Of a stretch of 5,473 nt of DNA, positions 1-5,473 are shown in pieces. Positions within the stretch are counted from its first letter, which is position 1. Every line of letters begins with the position of its first letter. The notes beneath the pieces were generated by a model, which saw only the letters and a list, made by a program, of their open reading frames with translations, was not told where the DNA came from and ran no database searches. This DNA comes from Myxococcales bacterium (GTDB lineage Bacteria > Myxococcota > Polyangia > Polyangiales > Polyangiaceae), in the NCBI GenBank assembly GCA_020430865.1, contig JAGQIY010001405.1, forward strand, positions 1 to 5,473. Reading direction: 5' to 3'. Both the position numbers and the translations under genes were made by a program.

Positions 1-405
1 CGGCGCGGGAGGCGTGCTGGGCATCCAGTCCACGCCCAGCTGTGATGCCAGGACGGCGCCCGAGGACTCCTCGGGTGAGCCAAGTCCAAGCACGCCCTTT
101 GCTCGCAAGGTCGACCACGAGCCAATCAGCGACAGCACGAGGAGCACGAACGTGACTCCGATGCCCTTGCTGAGGATGGGAAACCACACGCTTCGCTTCA
201 GTCGAGCCAGGAAGCTGCCGACCTCCTGCTCCTCCCCGTCCTGCAGATCCACCCAGGCGTGCTCGGGCGGGCCCCCGAGGACCCACGCAGGGTCCTCGGG
301 GAGGGCGGCGACGGAGCTCGCGTTCGTTTCCTCACGGTTGAGCTCTTGCTGTGGGCGGCGTCCGTCCTCGCCGCCCTCGCTGGTCGGTGCCATCCCGACG
401 CCCAT
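1..405 (-). CDS. Single-pass membrane protein of unknown function, C-terminus cut by window edge
   Basis: I do not recognise this gene. The minus frame from ATG at 405 stays open to base 1, giving 135 residues with no stop, so the 3' end lies outside the window. Residues 1-63 are hydrophilic, acidic and Pro/Gly-rich. A short basic stretch (R68, K70, R71) precedes one strong hydrophobic segment at about residues 77-97 (core GIGVTFVLLVLSLIGSW). Residues 98-135 are Gly/Ser/Pro-rich and look like a linker to an unseen C-terminal part. This suggests a bitopic inner-membrane protein; basic residues lie on both sides of the segment, so orientation is uncertain. The ATG is 2 bp after the stop codon of the 73-residue gene, implying co-transcription and probably coupled translation. 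A second ATG at 393 (Met5) is an equally possible start. Reality is supported by this spacing, the clean membrane segment and the uninterrupted frame; the function is unknown. Confidence 0.62.
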   Translation of the reverse strand, partial: MGVGMAPTSEGGEDGRRPQQELNREETNASSVAALPEDPAWVLGGPPEHAWVDLQDGEEQEVGSFLARLKRSVWFPILSKGIGVTFVLLVLSLIGSWSTLRAKGVLGLGSPEESSGAVLASQLGVDWMPSTPPAP

Positions 406-407
406 CC

Positions 408-629
408 TCAGGCCAACGCCTGATAGCTGAGTCCACGGGAGTCACCCTCCGCCGGTGTCGCCTCCTTCGGCACGTAGTCGCGGATCTGCATGTCTCCGGA
501 CACGGGAACCGCGTCCAGCTTCACGTTGATGGATCCGTCGTTGTTGACGAACGCGACGCCGACGCGGTTCCAGTACTTTCGCCCCTTGTTCTCGGTGATG
601 CAGTAAACGATTTTGGTCTTGGTGTTCAT
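408..629 (-). CDS. Conserved-looking small protein (73 aa), function unknown
   Basis: This short cytoplasmic protein has no signal peptide or membrane segment. Residues 6-53 look like one compact beta-rich domain: a strand-like start (KIVYCI, 6-11), a charged turn (ENKGRK, 13-18), then YWNRVGVAF (19-27), NNDGSINVKLDAVP (29-42) and MQIRDYV (47-53). The tail (54-73) is probably disordered. The W-x-R-V-G-x-A-F-x-N-x-D-G-S-I-x-V-x-L-D-A-x-P pattern resembles short uncharacterised proteins I recall from myxobacteria and some other bacteria, but I cannot name a family or function. The start is well fixed: ATG at 629 follows AGGAG with a 9-base gap. The first part is Lys/Asn-rich, unlike the Arg-rich shadow frames around it. 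It heads a probable two-gene operon with the membrane protein that starts 2 bp after its stop, and it lies behind a sigma-54-like promoter candidate. I am confident it is a gene, not of its role. Confidence 0.8.
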   Translation of the reverse strand: MNTKTKIVYCITENKGRKYWNRVGVAFVNNDGSINVKLDAVPVSGDMQIRDYVPKEATPAEGDSRGLSYQALA

Positions 630-638
630 GACGTTCTT

Positions 639-643
639 CTCCT
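639..643 (-). promoter_or_regulatory. Shine-Dalgarno site of the 73-aa gene
   Basis: On the minus strand, AGGAG (within GCTAGGAGAAG) lies nine bases before the ATG at 629. It is the clearest ribosome binding site in the window and fixes the start of the small protein. The other genes here have much weaker sites. Confidence 0.75.
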
Positions 644-689
644 AGCTTCAGCGGCTCCCGCTCTCGCGTTGCGCCACGCCCGCCCCCTT

Positions 690-706
690 TGCGAGGCTCG
701 TGCCAG
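690..706 (-). promoter_or_regulatory. Candidate sigma-54 (-24/-12) promoter for the 73-aa gene operon
   Basis: The minus strand reads CTGGCACGAGCCTCGCA. Compared with the sigma-54 consensus YTGGCACGRNNNTTGCW, the only mismatch is C for T in the TTGC element. The invariant GG and GC lie the required 10 bases apart. The -12 C would be at base 691 and transcription would begin near 679, giving a leader of about 50 nt before the ATG at 629, with the Shine-Dalgarno inside it. Myxobacteria use many sigma-54 promoters with NtrC-type activators, so the call is biologically plausible. It rests on sequence match and position only; no activator gene is visible in the window. Confidence 0.45.
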
Positions 707-710
707 GAGG

Positions 711-733
711 TTCACCGCGGAAAAGCCGGTGAA
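711..733. promoter_or_regulatory. Inverted repeat TTCACCG-N9-CGGTGAA, possible regulator binding site
   Basis: Two perfect 7-bp arms (711-717 and 727-733) flank a 9-base spacer that includes AAAA. The centre at 722 lies at about -43 relative to the predicted start near 679, directly upstream of the -24 element of the sigma-54-like promoter. The arm-and-spacer geometry fits a dimeric DNA-binding protein, either an activator or a repressor. As an RNA hairpin it would be modest and has no T tract, so a terminator is less likely. The regulator is unknown, and a chance repeat in GC-rich DNA cannot be excluded. Confidence 0.35.
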
Positions 734-912
734 GCGCTGCCCGCCGCTACCTGGCCGCCAGCGCGCGGTGGCGACACCGGCCACTCGACGCGAGGCCAGG
801 CAATGACAGCGCATCGGTCGAACCACCGACACACACCGCCCTGCCGCTCAGCGTGCGCCGGCGCGATGAGTCGACCTCCGCGCCTGTTCCCTCACCGCAA
901 CAGCCGGACGGG

Positions 913-928
913 CGGCACCGGCGGTGCT
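913..928 (+). promoter_or_regulatory. Weak sigma-54-like promoter candidate for the lipoprotein gene
   Basis: The plus strand reads CGGCACCGGCGGTGCT. GGCAC and TGC are present with the exact GG-to-GC spacing of -24/-12 promoters, but three consensus positions are wrong: C for T before GG, C for G after GGCAC, and G for the first T of TTGC. If real, transcription would start near 939, about 43 nt before the ATG at 982. The same bases contain a 13-bp perfect palindrome, GCACCGGCGGTGC (915-927), which could be an operator or simply produce the resemblance. In DNA this GC-rich a match of this quality could be chance. Confidence 0.2.
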
Positions 929-981
929 CGGATTGTGCGAACGGGGCTGGCCTCGTGACAGGCATCGGCTAGAACGCCGAG

Positions 982-3513
982 ATGCGTTGGTTCTCTCCAG
1001 TATTCGTTCACTCTGGCTTGGTGACCCTGGCGGTGTTCGCCACCGCGGGCTGCAGCTGCAGCTCGAACGACACGAGCGGCAGCGGCGGGAGCGCCGGGGA
1101 GGCAGGCAGCGCAGGCGCCGCAGGCGCAGGCGGCAGCACAGGTGGAGCCGGCGGTTCCGCGGGGATTGGTGGCACAGGGGGCGAAGGAGGCACCGTCCAC
1201 TACACGAGCCAGCGCTGGGGCGCGCGCCTCTGGGGTAATCCGCTGTCGCTGTCGCGCGTCGACCGCGAGCTCTGGATCGGCACGCGGAGCAACCCCGATC
1301 CAATGGCCGACGAGGGTGCCAAGCTGCGCGGCGGCCTGGTGCGCCTGGATCTGGACAGCGGCGACGTGCGCGTCTTCGAGGACGAGCTGCCGAGCGTTCC
1401 TGACCCGTTCGAGCCCACACGCAACGCACCCGCGTCGACGCGCGGCGTGATCGCCGACGGCAGCAAGCGCCTCGTCGCCAGCGAGGCCGGCGTGCTGGTG
1501 ATCGATGGCTCCAGCGTTCAGACCGTGGCGCTGGGAGGCGGCGCGACCAGCGTGCGAGTCACGGATCTGGTGCTGGATCGCGGCGGAAACCGCAACGCGC
1601 TGTGGGCCGGCACCGAACGAGGCCTGGTCGAGCTCGACGCAGACACCCTGGTGCCACGGCGCACGCTCGCTCAGGCGGAGCTGGGGGCTGATTCGGTGGG
1701 CGACCTGGCGCTGGATCCCGACTCAGGCGAGGTCTACGCGGCCGTCTACGGCGACAGCGACTCCTGGGTCGCCCACATCGATGGCACGAGCGTCGACACC
1801 TGGACTCCCGGCAGCGACGGGTTGCCAGACGGGACCGTCGGCGACATCGTGTTCGCCGAGGGTCAGGCCTACGTCGCACTGGCGTCGTGGGCAGCGGATG
1901 ACGGTGGGGTGATCTCTTGGGACGGGACGACGGCTGAGTCCTTCGTCGTCGAGGGCGAACTCAGCTGGGCAGCCGACGGCACCCATCGCGCTTTCGGAGC
2001 CTGGGACCTGGACTACGTCCAGAGTTCCAAGACGCTGATCGTCGGGGGCAGGCTCTCTCCGACGGGAGGCGGAGGCCTCGTGTACCTCGACCTGGAGGCG
2101 CGTGATCCCGCGAGGGGAGTCGGGATCACTCAGGGGCCAGCCGGCTTGCCCGGAGACCACGTGAGCGCGTTGGCCTACGACCCGGACACGGGGCGTACGT
2201 TCGTCAGCCTCGCGATGCCCTGCAGCGAGAGCAAGCTCGGCGCGATGGGCGTGTTCGGTTTGGCCTTCGACCAGGATGAGCTGCACCTCGAACGGCCGAT
2301 GCTCAGCGGCGTGCGAGACGTTGTTTCGCACGGAAACGACGTCTTGATGGCGCTGCGAGACGAGAACCCGGGCTACAGCTGTGACGGGCTGCCCGTGAGC
2401 CGCGGGGTGGTGCGCCTGCTGAGCAACCGCGCCGGGGAGTACGTCTTTGGCCGCTATCAGCAGGACAACGGCAGCGGCATCGAGTTCAATCCTGCCTGGT
2501 TCGCTCCGTCGCTACTCGCGGCTGGACCGGAGCTGGCGTACACGGGCAATCGCGAGGGCCTGTTCCTCGGCTTCCCCGACTCCGTGAGCTTCAACCAGGC
2601 GTTGAGCTTCCACACCTCTCTCTACGTGAACGACCTGCGCTGGGACGACAGCGTGCTGTGGCTCTCGGGGCGCGCGACCGTCGACCAGACGCCAGACGTC
2701 AACGACCGCTCGCCGCGCGGTACGGTGCGCGTCGCGTTCGACGCCAACGGAAAGGCAGCCTTTCAGCACTTCGCGCGCAGCCAAGGCAACGACACGCAGA
2801 CCATCATCGGCTTGCCGAGCAACGACGTCAGCGCCGTCATCCCTGCTGGCAACGGCGAGGCCTTTGCGCTGTGCGCCGCGGAGCGAGCCTTCGATAGCCG
2901 TGACCGCTCCCCTGGCGAGGTCTACGACCCGGGAACCGGCGACCGCCTGGGCGGGATCGCCAAGATCAGCGGCACGGATGTGACGGTGATCGCGGACTCG
3001 GAGACTGCCCCGGATCCCAGAGCGGGTGTCGTCTCCGACGCTGGTGTGCTCTACGTCGCAGATGCGCGCGTCGGACTGATCACCGTCGGTGATGGCGAGC
3101 CGAGCTCCGCTCCGTGGCCGAGCGAGCTCCCGGTGGGCTCGGTGCCCCTGGCGATGCGACTCGGCCCCGCGGGCGAGCGAATGATCAGCTTCGACACGGG
3201 GTTACTGATCCTCACGGATACACACGTCCGCTTCTTCGCGGGCAACGGCTACACCTGGCGCGGGGCGGCGCTCAGCGCCGGCGCACTGATGGGAACCGAC
3301 GAGGGCTTGCTGCTCGTAGGCGCTCCTGAGCTGCCGACAGGGCTTGGCGCCGCTCCGGTCGAGAGCAGGCTCCCGGCTTTCCGTGACCTCGAGAAGCCAA
3401 GCAGCGGTGGCCAGTGCACCCCGCTGGGCCAGTCCTGCGGGGGCACAGGTGAGCTCCCGTGCTGCAGCGGGCTGACGTGCATCTCCGGCGTCGCCGGCTT
3501 CACCTGCGGGTGA
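982..3513 (+). CDS. Large lipoprotein: Gly-rich tether, beta-propeller repeats, cystine-knot-like C-terminus
   Basis: The 843 residues begin with a signal peptide: a hydrophobic run at 12-22 leads to TAGC with Cys24 as the likely lipidated residue. Thr at -3 is unusual for a lipobox; Ser at +2 favours the outer membrane by the E. coli rule. Residues 33-70 form a tether with 20 Gly in 38. Residues about 79-800 show repeated blade signatures of two-component-regulator (Reg_prop-like) propellers: LWIGT (97-101), LWAGTERGLVELD (207-219), VLWLSG (558-563), VLYVADARVGLI (689-700), LMGTDEGLLLVG (769-780), and GLP followed by a strand at 280, 388 and 610. The length would hold two seven-bladed propellers. 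Residues 812-842 carry six Cys in knottin spacing. Isolated C414, C467 and C631 may pair or be free. The ATG at 982 is the first start after an in-frame stop at 970 and keeps the signal peptide, though no good Shine-Dalgarno precedes it. No kinase or enzyme motif is seen. The likely role is ligand or surface binding, but it is unproven. Confidence 0.88.
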   Translation: MRWFSPVFVHSGLVTLAVFATAGCSCSSNDTSGSGGSAGEAGSAGAAGAGGSTGGAGGSAGIGGTGGEGGTVHYTSQRWGARLWGNPLSLSRVDRELWIGTRSNPDPMADEGAKLRGGLVRLDLDSGDVRVFEDELPSVPDPFEPTRNAPASTRGVIADGSKRLVASEAGVLVIDGSSVQTVALGGGATSVRVTDLVLDRGGNRNALWAGTERGLVELDADTLVPRRTLAQAELGADSVGDLALDPDSGEVYAAVYGDSDSWVAHIDGTSVDTWTPGSDGLPDGTVGDIVFAEGQAYVALASWAADDGGVISWDGTTAESFVVEGELSWAADGTHRAFGAWDLDYVQSSKTLIVGGRLSPTGGGGLVYLDLEARDPARGVGITQGPAGLPGDHVSALAYDPDTGRTFVSLAMPCSESKLGAMGVFGLAFDQDELHLERPMLSGVRDVVSHGNDVLMALRDENPGYSCDGLPVSRGVVRLLSNRAGEYVFGRYQQDNGSGIEFNPAWFAPSLLAAGPELAYTGNREGLFLGFPDSVSFNQALSFHTSLYVNDLRWDDSVLWLSGRATVDQTPDVNDRSPRGTVRVAFDANGKAAFQHFARSQGNDTQTIIGLPSNDVSAVIPAGNGEAFALCAAERAFDSRDRSPGEVYDPGTGDRLGGIAKISGTDVTVIADSETAPDPRAGVVSDAGVLYVADARVGLITVGDGEPSSAPWPSELPVGSVPLAMRLGPAGERMISFDTGLLILTDTHVRFFAGNGYTWRGAALSAGALMGTDEGLLLVGAPELPTGLGAAPVESRLPAFRDLEKPSSGGQCTPLGQSCGGTGELPCCSGLTCISGVAGFTCG
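1078..1191 (+). repeat. Low-complexity Gly/Ala/Ser-coding tract (lipoprotein tether)
   Basis: These bases encode residues 33-70 of the lipoprotein: 20 Gly, 8 Ala, 5 Ser, 2 Thr, 2 Glu and 1 Ile. The DNA is an irregular run of GGC/GCA/GGA-type units rather than a perfect tandem repeat. In the protein it acts as a flexible spacer between the lipid anchor and the propeller. The length of such tracts can vary between strains through slippage. Confidence 0.75.
3415..3507 (+). other. Six-cysteine, cystine-knot-like tail encoded at the end of the lipoprotein gene
   Basis: Cysteines at residues 812, 819, 827, 828, 833 and 842 give the pattern C-x6-C-x7-C-C-x4-C-x8-C, ending one residue before the stop. 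The order of single, single, adjacent pair, single, single is the hallmark of inhibitor cystine knot (knottin) peptides, with loop sizes in their usual range. Gly, Ser and Pro fill the loops (CTPLGQSC, LPCCSGLTC). A knot would need oxidation after export, which fits a lipoprotein facing the periplasm or cell surface. Disulfide connectivity and any binding role are inferred, and the spacing could also belong to another small disulfide-rich fold. Confidence 0.55.
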
Positions 3514-3523
3514 TCCTCACCCG
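3507..3523. terminator. Stem-loop at the convergent gene junction, possible bidirectional terminator
   Basis: CGGGTGA (3507-3513) and TCACCCG (3517-3523) form a perfect 7-bp GC-rich stem with a TCC loop. The left arm includes the stop codon of the lipoprotein gene. It lies between two genes that converge with only 17 bp separating their coding ends, where termination would be expected in both directions. Neither strand has a T tract after the stem, so it is not a classical intrinsic terminator. It may instead assist Rho-dependent ending or protect 3' ends. Confidence 0.35.
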
Positions 3524-3530
3524 GGACCCA

Positions 3531-4160
3531 TCAGCCCTGATTCACGTGGCAGGCAAGGCGCTCGATGAGCGGCGCGATCTCCGCGTGACGCAGCTTGTAT
3601 TGCGCGCGATTGGCGATCAGTAGCGAGCTGATCTCGCAGATCACCTCGCGCTCCACCAGGTCGTTCTCCTTGAGCGTCGTGCCGGTCTCCACCAGGTCCA
3701 CGATCAGGTCGCTCAAGCCCACCAGAGGAGCCAGCTCCACGGAACCCCCGACGTAGATCACCTCGGCTTGAATGCCCTGCTTGGCGAAGTGCTCGGTTGC
3801 GATGCGCTGGAACTTGGTCGCGATGCGGGGCACCTCCGGCACCACCGCACCTCGCGGTCCGGCGACTACCATGCGGCAACGCCCGATGCCGAGATCGAGG
3901 GGCTGATATAGGTCGTAGCGACGCTCGAGCAGCGTGTCGCGCCCACTGATGCCAAGGTCCGCCGCGCCGTATTCGACATAGGTCGGTACGTCGTCGGGCT
4001 TCAGCAGCAGGAAGGCGAGCTTGCCGTCGGGGGTCTCCCGCACCAGCTTGCGGTCGTCGCCGAGCAGGCTCGAGGTATCGATGCCCGCCGACTCGAACAG
4101 CGGCGCCAACGTCTTCAAGATGCGCCCTTTGGGCACAGCCAGGGTCAGGGGTCGGCTCAT
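3531..4160 (-). CDS. hisG: ATP phosphoribosyltransferase, short form (HisG-S)
   Basis: HisG joins ATP and PRPP to give N1-(5-phosphoribosyl)-ATP, the committed first step of histidine synthesis, in the cytoplasm. At 209 residues it is the short form: the catalytic domain is complete, but the C-terminal ACT-like domain of the roughly 300-residue long form is absent. Visible marks are LAVPKGRI (7-14), the DVP-YVEYGAADLGISGRD region (57-75), and the family signature at 142-163, E-x5-G-x-S through ETGTTL, whose ETGTT (158-162) forms the PRPP phosphate loop. Short forms normally act with HisZ, a HisRS-like subunit that confers histidine feedback; hisZ is not in this window. The frame extends upstream to 4220 inside murA, but the start at 4160 is chosen because HisG proteins begin just before LAVPKGR and it leaves a 7-bp gap after murA. 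Its Shine-Dalgarno is weak, which fits translation coupled to murA. Confidence 0.95.
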   Translation of the reverse strand: MSRPLTLAVPKGRILKTLAPLFESAGIDTSSLLGDDRKLVRETPDGKLAFLLLKPDDVPTYVEYGAADLGISGRDTLLERRYDLYQPLDLGIGRCRMVVAGPRGAVVPEVPRIATKFQRIATEHFAKQGIQAEVIYVGGSVELAPLVGLSDLIVDLVETGTTLKENDLVEREVICEISSLLIANRAQYKLRHAEIAPLIERLACHVNQG

Positions 4161-4167
4161 GGCTAGC

Positions 4168-5442
<1,275 letters not shown>

Positions 5443-5473
5443 GGATTGCCTGGCGCGTACGCCGGGTGGCCGA

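Larger units (their letters stand above)
630..981. other. 352-bp divergent intergenic region without a supported gene
   Basis: This region separates the leftward small-protein gene from the rightward lipoprotein gene, so it should carry promoters for both. The open frames crossing it are Arg-rich, lack ribosome binding sites and show no recognisable domain, so none is called. Besides the separately listed promoter candidates and inverted repeat, there is a 10-bp palindrome GCGCCGGCGC at 855-864 and a short GTGGC/GCCAC repeat around 768-784. Both are ordinary in DNA of this composition. No sigma-70 -35/-10 pair and no tRNA-like fold was convincing. Confidence 0.6.

Noticed and set aside
14..430. 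Plus-strand open frame of 138 residues
   Set aside because: It is Ser/Pro/Arg-rich with no domain or ribosome binding site. The minus strand over the same bases gives an uninterrupted frame with a clean membrane segment positioned 2 bp after an upstream stop.
351..806. Plus-strand open frame of 151 residues across the small gene and the intergenic region
   Set aside because: It is antisense to the well-supported 73-aa gene, Arg/Val/Ala-biased, and has no recognisable feature.
626..832. Minus-strand 68-residue frame overlapping the start of the 73-aa gene
   Set aside because: Its composition is Arg/Ala-rich, it has no Shine-Dalgarno, and it would cover the sigma-54-like promoter candidate.
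855..864. Palindrome GCGCCGGCGC
   Set aside because: Self-complementary G/C strings this short occur often in DNA of this composition, and it has no link to a promoter or gene end.
933..961. Possible sigma-70 promoter TTGTGC-N17-TGACAG before the lipoprotein gene
   Set aside because: The spacing is right, but the -10 hexamer shares little with TATAAT and the -35 is only partial. It is not distinguishable from background.
848..1429. Minus-strand 193-residue Arg/Cys/Ser-rich frame, and a 102-residue Cys/Ala-rich frame at 892-1200
   Set aside because: Both are antisense to the signal peptide and Gly-rich tether of the lipoprotein. Their odd Cys, Arg or Ala runs are what the complement of GGC/GCA-rich DNA encodes.
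1723..2331. Minus-strand 202-residue frame inside the lipoprotein gene
   Set aside because: Long antisense frames are expected in GC-rich coding DNA. It has no domain, and the sense frame shows clear propeller repeats.

Overview
The window is strongly GC-rich throughout, with G/C-ending codons in every gene. It looks like chromosomal DNA from a myxobacterium or relative, most likely of the Polyangia/Sorangiineae type. This is an inference from three things: base composition, a large lipoprotein with a Gly/Ala/Ser-rich tether and a Cys-rich tail (a style common in those genomes), and a murA-hisG pair of the kind I recall from former Deltaproteobacteria. No phylogenetic marker was compared. I see no RNA gene, insertion sequence, CRISPR array or attachment site.

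Left block (1-629, minus strand): two small genes read leftward as a probable operon. The first encodes a 73-residue protein of unknown function with an excellent ribosome binding site. Two bases after its stop codon a second gene begins, a single-pass membrane protein that runs off the left edge. An open frame on the opposite strand partly masks this second gene.

Divergent intergenic region (630-981, 352 bp): no convincing gene. It holds a near-consensus sigma-54 (-24/-12) promoter candidate facing the 73-residue gene, with a 7-bp inverted repeat immediately upstream. A weaker sigma-54-like match faces the rightward lipoprotein gene.

Centre (982-3513, plus strand): one 843-residue predicted lipoprotein. 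It has a signal peptide with lipidated Cys24, a Gly-rich tether, about 720 residues of beta-propeller-like repeats resembling two-component-regulator propeller blades, and a six-cysteine tail with the spacing of an inhibitor cystine knot. It is the most unusual object here. A 7-bp stem-loop straddles its stop codon and may end transcription from both sides.

Right block (3531-5442, minus strand): housekeeping genes murA (first step of peptidoglycan precursor synthesis) and, 7 bp downstream, hisG (first step of histidine synthesis, short form needing HisZ). They run toward the lipoprotein gene and stop 17 bp from its end. Only 31 bp lie upstream of murA in the window, too few to identify what precedes it.

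I found no clear multi-gene novel system. The best leads are the lipoprotein architecture and the putatively sigma-54-driven small-protein/membrane-protein pair.
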